A stretch of 64,000 nucleotides of DNA from Betaproteobacteria bacterium (GCA_021730905.1 JAKFYK010000068.1:1-64000), one strand, 5' to 3'. Positions 42,307 to 51,932 are shown, counted from the first letter of the stretch. Notes: generated by a model not told the origin, from the letters alone. Numbers and translations are program-made.

Positions 42307-43494
42307 CTACTTCAAGCGCTTGAGAATTTTGATCCGCTGCACGGTATCGCCCGCCAGGTGCGTCCACACCATCGCGTCGCGCACCAGCTTGTCGGCGCGC
42401 GCATTCATCATGCAGCCTTCCGCGCCATGCACCTGCATGTTGAGCCGTGTGACACGCTGAATGATATCGGTCGAATAGTTCATCACAAATCCGGCATTGG
42501 CGGAATGCTCGCCCGCATCGTGCTGCCACGCCGTGCGCATCACGTAGGAGCGCAGCGCCTCGGTCAGCATGTGCATCTCGTGTATGCGCAGTTGCACCAG
42601 TTGATGTTCCATCAGGTACTTGCCGGCGCGTTTGTGGCTGCGCGCGAAACCCATCGCCATTTCCACTGCATCGTCGCACACGCCCAGCGCGTTGGCCGCC
42701 AATTCCAGGTCGCCGAAAATATCGCCGCCAGTGGTGTCGCCTTTGCCGGCCTTGACCGAGCCCGTGCCGACGGCACCCACCACGTTTTCCTGCGGCAGGC
42801 GGGCATTTTCAAAAATAAGCTCGGCGTTCTGATAAAAACGCCAGCCGCGCTTGTTGAACACTTTGCCGATGCGAAATCCCGGCGTGCTCTTGGGCACCAT
42901 GAACAGCGTGCCGCCCTGCTTGATGTTCACATCGGGATTGCTGCGCGCATCGACAAAAAACAGCGACCCCACGCTGCCGTTGGCGATGAAACATTTTTCG
43001 CCGTTGAGCACCCATTCGTTGCCGTCCTTGACAGCCTTCAAACGGTAACCAGCTTTCGGATCATCTTCCGGCGGCATGCGATTGTCCGAACCCGAGTTCG
43101 GCTCAGTGATGCCGCGGCCCATCACGTAACGATGATCAGCGAGAAACGGTTTGAGAAAGCGTGTCTTCTGGTCGTCGGTGCAAGCCACCGAAATCAAATG
43201 GCTCCATTTCCAGTTCTGGCTGAACGCCTTCGACATGGCGCTGTCGGCCTTGGCGAGTTCAGCCATGACGATCGCCTGCGACACGAAATCGGCGCCGGGG
43301 CCGCCCCATTCTTTCGGAACCGCCAGCGTACGGAATCCCAGCTTGGAACCCTTTTCAATCAGGCTCCAATCCCACGGTTCGAAACCGCCTTCGATCTGGT
43401 CGCGCTTGAGCGATGCCGGACGCAGTTCTTCCGCCGCAAACTTGCGCGCCTCTGACTGCCAGTGGCGCTGCTCTTCATTCAGTGAAAAATCCAT
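42307..43494 (-). CDS. Acyl-CoA dehydrogenase family flavoprotein
   Basis: A 395-residue FAD enzyme. AAGGAA precedes ATG 43494; a longer in-frame form overlaps the next gene. The N-terminal helical domain opens MDFSLNEEQRHWQSEARKFA. The flavin loop is GRGITEPNSGSDNRMP, with WVLNGEKCFIANGSVG after it, and the C-terminus carries QVHGAEGCMMNARADKLVRD. It is 19 bp downstream of another acyl-CoA dehydrogenase; the pair may form a heteromer or act in series. Confidence 0.92.
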   Translation of the reverse strand: MDFSLNEEQRHWQSEARKFAAEELRPASLKRDQIEGGFEPWDWSLIEKGSKLGFRTLAVPKEWGGPGADFVSQAIVMAELAKADSAMSKAFSQNWKWSHLISVACTDDQKTRFLKPFLADHRYVMGRGITEPNSGSDNRMPPEDDPKAGYRLKAVKDGNEWVLNGEKCFIANGSVGSLFFVDARSNPDVNIKQGGTLFMVPKSTPGFRIGKVFNKRGWRFYQNAELIFENARLPQENVVGAVGTGSVKAGKGDTTGGDIFGDLELAANALGVCDDAVEMAMGFARSHKRAGKYLMEHQLVQLRIHEMHMLTEALRSYVMRTAWQHDAGEHSANAGFVMNYSTDIIQRVTRLNMQVHGAEGCMMNARADKLVRDAMVWTHLAGDTVQRIKILKRLK

Positions 43495-43513
43495 GCTGTT
43501 TCCTTGATATATT

Positions 43514-44776
43514 CTATGCGGCGAGCTTGCGCTGCTTACGTTGAAATCCGGCCACGGACTCGGCAATCTGCAACTTGGCTGCGCCATCCGTGTCTTCCGA
43601 ATGCGCAATGATGAATCCGTCATTCACGTATTTTTGCAGCGGCATGTCGCGCATCACGCCCATCGCGCCGAAGCATTCGGCGGCGAGCAAAGTGACTTCA
43701 TGCACGGCTTCCGCCGACGCCACTCGCGCGATGACATGCAATGGCAACTCGGACAGGCTGCGCCCGGCAATGGCTTCCGGGTGATCCAGCGCCCACGCGG
43801 CCTTCCACACCATATTGCGCGAAAGTTCGAGCTTGATGGTGCAATCGGCAATCTTGGTGCCGATGGCCTGATGCTCCATGATATTGCGCCCGCCCTGGCG
43901 GCGCATTTTGGCGTAATCCACCGCCGCGTCGTAGCTGGCACGGCCCACGCCGAGGCTGATCGCCGCTGACGCCACCGCATTGCGCGCCAGCAGCTTGCCG
44001 TCGGCGAACGGGCAGCCGCCCTCTTTGCCGAGCAGGTTGGCGGCAGGCACTTTGCAATCCTTAAGTTCGATCGCTGCTGCCGTGCCGTGATGCCAACGCG
44101 TCAGCGTATTGTCAGCGCCGCCGAAAGCAGCAATGGCGCTTTGCACCTTGAATCCCGCGGTATCACGCGGAATCAAAAACGTGGACAGGCCATTCATTCC
44201 GTTTTTTTTGCTGTCGGTGCGCACCTGCACCGCGAACAGCTTCGCCAGCGGCGCATTGGACACCGCATCAACGCGGCCATTGATAACCCAATCGCTACCT
44301 TGCTTCACTGCCGTCGGCACGATCACGCCTTCATCGTAAGCATCGCGATGGTAAGTCCAGCCGATGCCGGCTTCCATCGTCGTTCCCGCAAATGCGAGGT
44401 GATAGCTGTCATCGTCCACGAACGACTTGAGATACCTGCCTTTTTGCTCCGCATTCATCAGTGTGTCGAACAACGAACGGCCCAGTGCAGCGGTAGTGCC
44501 GAGGATCGTCGCCACATCAACCTCACCCGATGCCAGCTCTTCAAGAACGATGCACGTCGTCAGGTTATCGGCGCCCGCGCCGCCGGCTTCTTCCGACAGC
44601 GCCAATGTGCGTATGCCAAGTTGCGCGGCCTTGTTAAGCAGATCCGTCATCACCGGCTTTTCAAACGGCTGCAGGCGATCCGGATGAATCGCCGCCGCTT
44701 TCATTTCGCGCTCGGCAAAATCGCGCAGCGTGTCGCGCATTTCGAGTTGTTCCGGGGTCAGCGTCAGGTCGAACAT
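43514..44776 (-). CDS. Acyl-CoA dehydrogenase family flavoprotein
   Basis: A 420-residue protein of the same superfamily: MFDLTLTPEQLEMRDTLRDF start, LALSEEAGGAGADNLTTCIV helix, WVINGRVDAVSNAPLAKLFA sheet, and a C-terminal ECFGAMGVMRDMPLQKYVND. In the flavin loop the usual TEPxxGSD reads GTTMEAGIGWTYHRD, so substrate or flavin contacts are altered compared with its neighbour. This suggests the two genes are not simple duplicates and one may be a specialised partner. Confidence 0.88.
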   Translation of the reverse strand: MFDLTLTPEQLEMRDTLRDFAEREMKAAAIHPDRLQPFEKPVMTDLLNKAAQLGIRTLALSEEAGGAGADNLTTCIVLEELASGEVDVATILGTTAALGRSLFDTLMNAEQKGRYLKSFVDDDSYHLAFAGTTMEAGIGWTYHRDAYDEGVIVPTAVKQGSDWVINGRVDAVSNAPLAKLFAVQVRTDSKKNGMNGLSTFLIPRDTAGFKVQSAIAAFGGADNTLTRWHHGTAAAIELKDCKVPAANLLGKEGGCPFADGKLLARNAVASAAISLGVGRASYDAAVDYAKMRRQGGRNIMEHQAIGTKIADCTIKLELSRNMVWKAAWALDHPEAIAGRSLSELPLHVIARVASAEAVHEVTLLAAECFGAMGVMRDMPLQKYVNDGFIIAHSEDTDGAAKLQIAESVAGFQRKQRKLAA

Positions 44777-44914
44777 AAGGTTTTGTTTCCTTTGATAAAT
44801 TCAGTAATGAACAGCGGCGAGCCAACCCGTCCGGATGAAGGCGAGACTATAGCGGGAACGATGCCTTGTGGAAAGGACTCAGGCCAGCATATGAACGCGA
44901 CACTTTGTGATGGA

Positions 44915-45379
44915 TCAGTAGTGCGACTTGAAACTGATCGCCTCGCGCTTTTCAAGCTCATCAATATCGATGTACGAACGCTTGGTCGCCTTGTCCACGG
45001 TGAACTGCATCTTGCGATTGGTTTCGTTACACGCGCGGATGTCGATCAGTTCCAGCGCTTCTTTCACTTCCCACTCGTGCGCGCCCGCGATACCCGGCGG
45101 CGCGTAAATGATGGAACCGGCTTCGACTTCGTACTCCTTGCCGTTGAAATCGCGCACCGTCGCATGACCGGAAATCACGTAATAGCACGCCTCGATCGGG
45201 TGCCAATGCAATTGCTCGTAGGTTCCCGGCAGATAACTCGCGCGTCCGAGACGCACGCGGTCGGTCATGAACACTTCCGGCCAGCCGACCAGCCGCGTGT
45301 AAGTCTGCCCGTCGGTCACGCCGCGCATGCCTTTGAAGTTTTTTTCGTTGATGACCCGAAGGGTTGATTTCACTTCCAT
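44915..45379 (-). CDS. Cupin-domain protein
   Basis: A 154-residue single-domain cupin. The metal motif is seen as YEQLHWHPIEACYYVISGHA (two His and a Glu), with the second motif AHEWEVKEALELID. The TLRVINEKNFKGMRGVTDGQ part precedes the barrel. It lies between the enoyl-CoA hydratase-like gene and the acyl-CoA dehydrogenase pair. Dioxygenase, isomerase or ligand-sensing roles are all possible. Confidence 0.82.
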   Translation of the reverse strand: MEVKSTLRVINEKNFKGMRGVTDGQTYTRLVGWPEVFMTDRVRLGRASYLPGTYEQLHWHPIEACYYVISGHATVRDFNGKEYEVEAGSIIYAPPGIAGAHEWEVKEALELIDIRACNETNRKMQFTVDKATKRSYIDIDELEKREAISFKSHY

Positions 45380-45400
45380 GTTGCGTCTCCTGAAATAAAT

Positions 45401-46189
45401 CTATTCGCCGGTGAACTTGGGTTTGCGTTTTTCGCGCCAGGCTTTATGCGCTTCGTCCTTGTCTTTCGACAACTCCAGCACCATGAAACGGTAGGCATCA
45501 GTGAGCGACGAATCCTGGATATTCGGAATATCCATACCACGAATAAGAGACTCCTTGAACAGGCTCACCGCCAGCGGCGGCAACCCGGCGATATGTTCGG
45601 CGATCTCCTGCGTTTTAGACTTGAGTTCGGCGTGCGGCACCAGCCATTGCGCGACGCCAAGACGATAGGCCTCCTCGGCTTTCAGCGGAAACCCCAACCC
45701 CAGCCGCATGCCCATGCCCTTGCCTGCATAGCGCGCCAGCCGCGTGCCGCCGCCGTAGTTCGGGATAATGCCCAGCGCCACTTGCGGCAAGCGCCACTCG
45801 GATTTATCCGAGGCCACAATCAGGTCGCACGCCAGACTGACAATCGCGCCTACGCCTATCGCGTAACCATTCACCGAGGCAATGACCGGCTTGGGAAAAT
45901 CACCCAGCAGGTTTGCCGGAAAATGCCGCGGTCTGCGAATTTTTTTGACAAAGGCTTTCGCGGAACCCGTGGTATGCGCATTGGGCTTTTTCAGATTCGC
46001 TCCGGCCGAGAATGCACCGCCTGCTTCATCGCCGGTCAGAATCACCACGCGTATATCGTCGTCGTCCGTAGCTTTGTTAAGCTCGGCAACCAGGCCCTCG
46101 TTGTAATCATCATCCCATGCATTGCGTGTGCCAGGACGGCTTAGCGTCAGCGTGAGGATATGGCCCTTCTTTTCCGCCAGTAACGGCAT
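45401..46189 (-). CDS. Enoyl-CoA hydratase/isomerase (crotonase) family protein
   Basis: A 262-residue crotonase fold protein. The CoA-binding oxyanion loops are GGAFSAGANLKKP and NGYAIGVGAIVSLACDLIVA. At the place of the two catalytic glutamates of true hydratases, the sequence reads LPQVALGIIPNYGGG and MGMRLGLGFPL, so both seem replaced (Q and a non-acidic residue). It is therefore probably not a simple hydratase and may be an isomerase, a hydrolase or a lyase of the superfamily. It lies just upstream of the cupin gene. Confidence 0.88.
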   Translation of the reverse strand: MPLLAEKKGHILTLTLSRPGTRNAWDDDYNEGLVAELNKATDDDDIRVVILTGDEAGGAFSAGANLKKPNAHTTGSAKAFVKKIRRPRHFPANLLGDFPKPVIASVNGYAIGVGAIVSLACDLIVASDKSEWRLPQVALGIIPNYGGGTRLARYAGKGMGMRLGLGFPLKAEEAYRLGVAQWLVPHAELKSKTQEIAEHIAGLPPLAVSLFKESLIRGMDIPNIQDSSLTDAYRFMVLELSKDKDEAHKAWREKRKPKFTGE

Positions 46190-46233
46190 TTACTGTCCCC
46201 TTGCTATCCAATAGTGTCTGCGGGCCCCGGCCA

Positions 46234-47655
46234 TCATGAAGCCGCTCTTATTGCCTGCAGCTTCCCGGACGAATTCGCGGCAGCCAACATGCGTGTAAAC
46301 GCGTCGGCGTCCGCTGCCTTTTCCAGCTGCAGCACCGTGTCGCGCATGCGCTCCGCTTGCGCGGGTAACAACAAACCATCCGTGTTCTGCATGAACTTCC
46401 TGACAATGGCCTCGGCACTCGCCGGCTCGTCCGGAAAAATATTGTCGCGGCATCGTAATTCTCGTCCGTCTTTCATTTTGACAATGACTTCACCGGAACG
46501 GGATTTTGGAAAGCCCGGATTGGGATCGATTTCGTAGCTGACCTTGTGCGCAAGCTTCAGCAACGCCGCATCGGTATAGGCCGGCGCTTCGATTTCGTTC
46601 AGGCCAAATCTCCCGCGCATCAGTGCGCACGCCACCGAATACGGCAAGCTGAATTGCGCCGAATAGCTGCTCGCCGGCTTGAGTTTCGATTCCAGCGGCT
46701 CGCACACCAGCGGCACCGCAGCATCCGCGATCAGCGCGCGCACGGATTCCACGTTATCCGCACTGAAAGTCTGCTCTTTGGCAAGCTCGATCGCGGCATT
46801 CATGAACGCATGCAATTGATGACACGCCGGAAACAGCTTGATCGAGGTGCGCGTAAATTCCCAGGTGTCACCCAGCCCTTCCACCACGAGACCGGGTCGC
46901 GCACCCGCTGCGTGCTCGCCCAGAAAACAGGTATACAAGCCAAAACGCCCTTCGTACGCCTGCGCCGGCCCCACATAGCCACTGCGCGCAAACGCCGCCG
47001 CGGTAATTCCAGACGCACCCGCCCACCCTGGATGCAGGCGCTTGGTCCATGAGCCTTCCTGCAGCGGTTGCAGCGTCCCTGACGTGACTGACAACGCAAC
47101 ACCCTGCGCCAGCGTGTGCTGCGCGGCATCGAGTTTCATCAATCGTCCCGCCGCTACTGTGCTGCCAAACGCGCCGGCGATACCGGTGGCGTGAAACCCT
47201 GCGTTGACGAAGCCCCCTTGCGCCGCCGCCGCGATACGCGCGGAAATCTCCAGCCCCAGCAGGCACGCCATCAGCATTTCCTTGCCGCTGGCCTTGACGT
47301 GAGCGCCCATGCCCAGCACCACCGGCACGCAACTCGCGGACAAATGCACCGAACCCGGCAAGTAGGTATCGTCGTAATCGAGGCCATGCACCAGAATTCC
47401 GTTCATCACCACTGCATCGCGCAGTGCGAGCTTTGCATCCATGCCAATGACCACGCTGTCGCCGCTGCCCAGGCTGCTCAAAGCCGACAAAGCCACCGGT
47501 GCGAACGGATAGCGCGATGCGGCAAACGCGGTGCCGATGGCGTCGAGCATGACCAGTGCCGCGCGTTCGCGCACGGCAGCGGGAACGGAATCCCAGGCAC
47601 GCGACGCAGCGAAATCCGCCACGCGCTGCGAGAGTGTTTTTTGCGTGCTGCTCAT
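46234..47655 (-). CDS. MmgE/PrpD family protein
   Basis: A 473-residue protein of the 2-methylcitrate dehydratase superfamily. The opening is LSQRVADFAASRAWDSVPAA, then NGILVHGLDYDDTYLPGSVH near 100, the conserved LHPGWAGASGITAAAFARSG segment near 200 and KLFPACHQLHAFMNAAIELA near 280. Members include 2-methylcitrate dehydratase, cis-aconitate decarboxylase and several uncharacterised enzymes of acid catabolism. It is the first gene of the set that runs to 40164. Confidence 0.9.
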   Translation of the reverse strand: MSSTQKTLSQRVADFAASRAWDSVPAAVRERAALVMLDAIGTAFAASRYPFAPVALSALSSLGSGDSVVIGMDAKLALRDAVVMNGILVHGLDYDDTYLPGSVHLSASCVPVVLGMGAHVKASGKEMLMACLLGLEISARIAAAAQGGFVNAGFHATGIAGAFGSTVAAGRLMKLDAAQHTLAQGVALSVTSGTLQPLQEGSWTKRLHPGWAGASGITAAAFARSGYVGPAQAYEGRFGLYTCFLGEHAAGARPGLVVEGLGDTWEFTRTSIKLFPACHQLHAFMNAAIELAKEQTFSADNVESVRALIADAAVPLVCEPLESKLKPASSYSAQFSLPYSVACALMRGRFGLNEIEAPAYTDAALLKLAHKVSYEIDPNPGFPKSRSGEVIVKMKDGRELRCRDNIFPDEPASAEAIVRKFMQNTDGLLLPAQAERMRDTVLQLEKAADADAFTRMLAAANSSGKLQAIRAAS

Positions 47656-47809
47656 GGCTATCTATTCCAGTAAATGGACAACGGGGGCAATGAGGATTAC
47701 CAACGGAGGGGCAGCAGGAATTTTACTGCATCACCAGCGCCAACGCTTAAACTATGAAATCCCACATCGGCGAATCAGCAAGTGCCAATCGAAGCGCATT
47801 ACACGTAAG

Positions 47810-48775
47810 CTAATCCGCCTTGAGGCCCGCGTCCTGGATCACCTTCGTCCACTTCGGAATCTCGGACTTGATGACTGCGGCGAACTCATCGGGCGAGTTG
47901 CCGATGGTCTCAAGACCAAGATCGGTAAGCTTGCCGCGCAGGTCGGGTAGCGCGAGCGCCCTGACGGTTTCGAGATGGAGCTTGAGGACGATAGGCGTTG
48001 GCGTCCTTGCCGGCGCGAGCAATCCGTTCCAACTCGTAATCTCGAAGCCCGGATAGCCGGACTCGGCGATGGTCGGCAATTCCGGGGCTGCCGGCGAGCG
48101 CCTCAGCGAAGTCGCTGCGAGCGCGCGCAGCTTTCCCTCGCGCGCCAGAGGCAAGACCACCGCGGTGGCGCCGAACATCATCGTGACGCGCCCGCCAATC
48201 AGGTCCGGGATTGCCGCCACCACGCCTTTGTAGGGAATGTGCCGGATGTCGAGACCTGCCATGGATTTGAAGAACTCCGCAGCCAAATGAGGTGCGCTGC
48301 CACTGCCGCCCGAGGCAAACGTGAGCGCGCCAGGCTGCGCACTGGCCAGGGCAACCAACTCCTTGACACCCTTCGCCGGCACGGCGTTGTGTACGACCAG
48401 AATATTTGATGACACGGTAACCTGCGAAACCGGTGCAAAATCTTTCACTGCGTCATACGCCAGCTTGGACAGGCTGGTATTGATCACGAGTGCGCCCTGG
48501 GCCAGATATCCCAGCGTGTAGCCATCCGGCGCTGCCTTCGCGGTGCGGTCTGCCGCGATAGTGCCGGCGGCACCGGCAGCGTTATCGGTCACCACAGGCC
48601 TTCCCAATGCCTCGGAGAGTTTTTGGCTGAACAGGCGCGCAACAGTGTCCGTCTGACTGCCGGGCGGGTAACCGATGACCATGCGGATCGGTTTTTCGGG
48701 ATAAGTGGTTTGCGCGGCCGGATTCTCCGCAATCAACAGCGCCAATACAGCCGGCATGAGACTCGATAATTTCAA
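47810..48775 (-). CDS. Bug/TctC-family receptor with TTG start coupled to the preceding gene
   Basis: A 321-residue receptor. The TTG start at 48775 overlaps the stop of the upstream Bug gene (TTGA) and has GAGG five bases before it, inside that gene. The signal peptide is MKLSSLMPAVLALLIAENPA. Mature motifs are YPEKPIRMVIGYPPGSQTD, VVTDNAAGAAGTIAADRTAK, APDGYTLGYL and HIPYKGVVAAIPDLI. PPGSQTD differs from the usual PGGGTD. It is one of two tandem receptors made together, perhaps for related ligands. Confidence 0.9.
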   Translation of the reverse strand: MKLSSLMPAVLALLIAENPAAQTTYPEKPIRMVIGYPPGSQTDTVARLFSQKLSEALGRPVVTDNAAGAAGTIAADRTAKAAPDGYTLGYLAQGALVINTSLSKLAYDAVKDFAPVSQVTVSSNILVVHNAVPAKGVKELVALASAQPGALTFASGGSGSAPHLAAEFFKSMAGLDIRHIPYKGVVAAIPDLIGGRVTMMFGATAVVLPLAREGKLRALAATSLRRSPAAPELPTIAESGYPGFEITSWNGLLAPARTPTPIVLKLHLETVRALALPDLRGKLTDLGLETIGNSPDEFAAVIKSEIPKWTKVIQDAGLKAD

Positions 48776-49770
48776 TCCGCCCTCATTCCTACCGCCTGTA
48801 TCACTTTCTTGTTCTGTTCCAGTTCGCGGTTGATCATCCTGGCGAATTCCTGCGGCGTGTTGCCGATGGCATCGGTGCCGGAAGCGGCGAATTTTTCTTT
48901 CATTTCCGGCAACTTCAGCACCGCGCTGATGCGCGTCTGCAGGAACTCGACGATCGGCGCGGGCAGATTCGCCGGTCCGAGCAGACCCTGCCATGGCGCG
49001 GTTTCAAAATCCTTCACACCGGCTTCCGCCAGCGTCGGCACATCGGGCAAATAGGACACGCGCTCCTTGCCCGAAGTGCCAAGTATCTTCACGCGCCCGC
49101 TCTTGATGAACGGCATCACCGTCGGCGGCGTAGTGAAAATGAGCTGCACTTCACCACCGAGCAGTGCGGTAAGCGCGGGCGCGCCGCCCTTGAACGGCAC
49201 CGATACCATTTTCGTGTTGGTCAGAATCTTGAACAACTCCGCGGCCAGCGCGCCGGAACTGCTCGGCGTAGCCAGCGCGACATTGAGTGCGCCGGGCCTG
49301 GCTTTCGCCAGCGCGATCAATTCTTGCGTGGTATTTGCCGGTACGCTGGCATTGATCGCGAGCAGCAGCGGCTGCTGCCCCGCGAGCGTGATCGGCGTGA
49401 AATCCTTGTACACGTCGTATGGCACTTTGCGATAGATGAACGGCACGATGGTGTGCGCGGCATACGTGAACAGCAGCGTGTAGCCGTCGGGCCGCGCATG
49501 CGCAACGATCTCGTTGCCGAGCACGCCGCCCGCGCCGGCGCGGTTATCAACCACGAATGGTTGCCCCAGCGTCTCGCTCAACTTGTTGACGGTGAGCCGC
49601 GCAATGATGTCGGTGCCGCCGCCGGCAGCGACGGGCACCACCACGCGCACCGGGCGTTCCGGGTAACGGACCTTGCCTGCGGGCTGCGCCTGTGCGCTGA
49701 CCGCATAAAGTGCAAAGCTCAGCGTGGTAATAATACTGTTTAAAAACAAATACTTAAGATTTACACGCAT
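48772..49770 (-). CDS. Bug/TctC-family periplasmic solute-binding receptor
   Basis: A 332-residue receptor. Signal peptide MRVNLKYLFLNSIITTLSFA contains KYLFL encoded by a perfect copy of the AT-rich 16-bp element. Mature motifs are YPERPVRVVVPVAAGGGTDI, VVDNRAGAGGVLGNEIVAHA, RPDGYTLLFT and VPFKGGAPALTALL. Its start overlaps the CoA-ligase stop by ten bases and its end overlaps the next Bug gene, so all three are translated in series. Confidence 0.92.
   Translation of the reverse strand: MRVNLKYLFLNSIITTLSFALYAVSAQAQPAGKVRYPERPVRVVVPVAAGGGTDIIARLTVNKLSETLGQPFVVDNRAGAGGVLGNEIVAHARPDGYTLLFTYAAHTIVPFIYRKVPYDVYKDFTPITLAGQQPLLLAINASVPANTTQELIALAKARPGALNVALATPSSSGALAAELFKILTNTKMVSVPFKGGAPALTALLGGEVQLIFTTPPTVMPFIKSGRVKILGTSGKERVSYLPDVPTLAEAGVKDFETAPWQGLLGPANLPAPIVEFLQTRISAVLKLPEMKEKFAASGTDAIGNTPQEFARMINRELEQNKKVIQAVGMRAD
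49741..49756 (-). repeat. AT-rich 16-bp element, copy 7 (perfect, inside a coding region)
   Basis: Minus-strand TAAGTATTTGTTTTTA in codons 5-10 of the Bug receptor gene, encoding K-Y-L-F-L. It follows directly after the CoA-ligase stop codon. Confidence 0.7.
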
Positions 49771-51926
49771 GAATGCTCGCTCGCACGGACAATCAGCGCA
49801 TCGAGCACCCGCGCGCCAGCGCCCTGCTCGTAAACCATCAGCGGATTGATATCCATTTCAGAAATGTCGTTCCTGAAATCATGCGCAAACCACGACAAGC
49901 GCACAATGGCATCGACCACCGCATCGCGATCCCGCACGGACATCCCGCGCACGCCTTCCAGCAATTTCACGCCGCGCAGTCCGTCGAGCATCTCGTTCGC
50001 CTGCGTCAGCGTAACCGGCGCCGCACGATAGGCGATGTCTTTCAGCACTTCGACAAAAATGCCGCCCAGGCCCACCACAACAATGGGACCAAATACAGGA
50101 TCGCGTATTACACCCAGCATCATCTCCACACCGGGCCGTGCCATCTCCTGCACCAGCACGCCGTTGATTTTGGCTTGCGGCGCGTACTGCTTTGCGGCTT
50201 TGACGATAGCCTCGAAAGCTTCAGTAATGGCAGCCGCACCTTCCACACCCAGACGCACGCCGCCCGCTTCCGTCTTGTGCGCTATGTCGGGCGAATCGAT
50301 TTTAAGCACCACCTTGCCGCCGATTTTTCCTGCAAGGCTGACAGCCTGTGCGGCGCTTTCCGCCAACGACTCTTGCGTCACCGGCAGGCCGTAACACTCG
50401 AGCAATTGCTTGGCTTCGCGTTCGGTAATTTTTTCGCCCAACGCTTTAAAGCGGGTCTCGGCAAGCGCTTGATCGATGCCGGCCGGCCGCACCGGTGTCA
50501 ACGCGCCTGATTTTTTCGCGGCAACGTACTGCCCGAAATCATAGGCAGCGCGTATCCCGCGCGCACATGGTGTCGCGTCGCGATAAACCACGACACCGGT
50601 GCTTATCAAATCGCGAGCCTTGAAATCCTTGTCGTCCATGCAGCCACCGACCCACAGCATGGCCGTCTGCTTGCCGCATTGATTCATGATATCGACGGTT
50701 TGCAGCAAATTCTTTTTTGTGGGTGAAGGCACAATCGGAATCATCACATCCACGCCGGGATCGGCCGCAATGGTAGTAAGTGCCTTGCGATAAAAATCCT
50801 GGTCGCCGGTAGCCGCCGAGGTGAGATCGGTCGGATTTCCCACCTTGCCGTAGCCCGGCATCAGCTTGGCCAGAGCTTCCTGCGTTTCAGTGGTAAACGG
50901 TTTCCATTGCAAACCGAAACTGGCGCCCGCGTCGGCCACATTGACGATGTTGCCACCGGTGGGCGCCACTGCCGCGAGGCCGCGCCCTGCAGGCCAGCGG
51001 CGTTTGCGCAGGAAAACCGCCGTCTCATACAGTTCGTTGCACTCGTTCACTCTTATCAAACCGTACTGCCGGCACACCGCATTGACGATGTCGTTGTCGC
51101 CCGCAATCGTGCCGGTGTGCGAGGCAGCCGCGCGGCCGCCGGCTTCGGTGGAGCCGATTTTCAGTATCACCAGCGGCTTTTCCAGTTCGGCGGCCTCTGC
51201 GGCGAGTTGGCGGAATTTTTCGCCGCTCTTGATACCTTCAATCGCCAGCAGCACGACGTTCGTTGTTTCCGAATTAAGCATGAAGCGCGCGAAATCCAGC
51301 GTGTCGATGTCGGCCTCGTTGCCACAGCTTGCTTCATAGCTGATGCCCAAGCCGTGTTCCATCGCGCGCCACATCACATTGATCTGGCCAAGCCCGCCGC
51401 TATGACTCACCACGCCGATATCGCCCGCCGTCGCATAGGCTCCCCTGACCGCAGCGGTCGAAGTCATCGCAAAGCGGTCGACGAAATTCACGATGCCGTT
51501 GCAGTTGGGCCCCATGAAGCGTATGCCATTAGCCCTGCCGAATTCGATCAGACGCTGTTGGCGTTCGCGCCCCTCCGGCGTACCGGACTCGGCGAAGCCG
51601 CCGCTGAACACGGTGGCAAAGCGCACGCCGATGGCGGCGCAATCGGCCAGCACATCGAACACACGTTCGCTCGACACCACGATGCCGACGTGATCCGGCG
51701 TCTCCGGCAAATCCTTGACGCCGGGATAACACTTCAGGCCATTGATTTCCTTCAGACGCGGATTGACGGGATAAATTTTTCCCGGAAAGCCAAAACCGGT
51801 CATTTGCTGGAACACGCGCCCGCCAAACGACGTGGGATGATCGGTGGCGCCCACCATCGCCACACTGCGCGGCGCCATCAACGGGGAAATTTCCGGCAGG
51901 GCATTCACGGGCATGGATGCGTTCAT
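49761..51926 (-). CDS. NDP-forming acyl-CoA synthetase (acetate-CoA ligase family), alpha-beta fusion
   Basis: About 721 residues with the same plan as the enzyme at 26381-28474. The CoA-binding Rossmann domain is LMAPRSVAMVGATDHPTSFG, followed by AASHTGTIAGDNDIVNAVCR near the active His, and an ATP-grasp domain in the last 230 residues with DIAYRAAPVTLTQANEMLDG. ATG 51926 is preceded by AGGTGG; GTG 51932 is an alternative. It lies between the MaoC genes and two Bug receptors and would activate the imported acid to a CoA ester. Confidence 0.92.
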   Translation of the reverse strand: MNASMPVNALPEISPLMAPRSVAMVGATDHPTSFGGRVFQQMTGFGFPGKIYPVNPRLKEINGLKCYPGVKDLPETPDHVGIVVSSERVFDVLADCAAIGVRFATVFSGGFAESGTPEGRERQQRLIEFGRANGIRFMGPNCNGIVNFVDRFAMTSTAAVRGAYATAGDIGVVSHSGGLGQINVMWRAMEHGLGISYEASCGNEADIDTLDFARFMLNSETTNVVLLAIEGIKSGEKFRQLAAEAAELEKPLVILKIGSTEAGGRAAASHTGTIAGDNDIVNAVCRQYGLIRVNECNELYETAVFLRKRRWPAGRGLAAVAPTGGNIVNVADAGASFGLQWKPFTTETQEALAKLMPGYGKVGNPTDLTSAATGDQDFYRKALTTIAADPGVDVMIPIVPSPTKKNLLQTVDIMNQCGKQTAMLWVGGCMDDKDFKARDLISTGVVVYRDATPCARGIRAAYDFGQYVAAKKSGALTPVRPAGIDQALAETRFKALGEKITEREAKQLLECYGLPVTQESLAESAAQAVSLAGKIGGKVVLKIDSPDIAHKTEAGGVRLGVEGAAAITEAFEAIVKAAKQYAPQAKINGVLVQEMARPGVEMMLGVIRDPVFGPIVVVGLGGIFVEVLKDIAYRAAPVTLTQANEMLDGLRGVKLLEGVRGMSVRDRDAVVDAIVRLSWFAHDFRNDISEMDINPLMVYEQGAGARVLDALIVRASEHSCV

Positions 51927-51932
51927 TGCCAC

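Noticed and set aside
41297-42679. 460-residue form of the hydroxyacid dehydrogenase
   Set aside because: The extra N-terminus is antisense-like to the acyl-CoA dehydrogenase gene; the 311-residue form has the normal family length.
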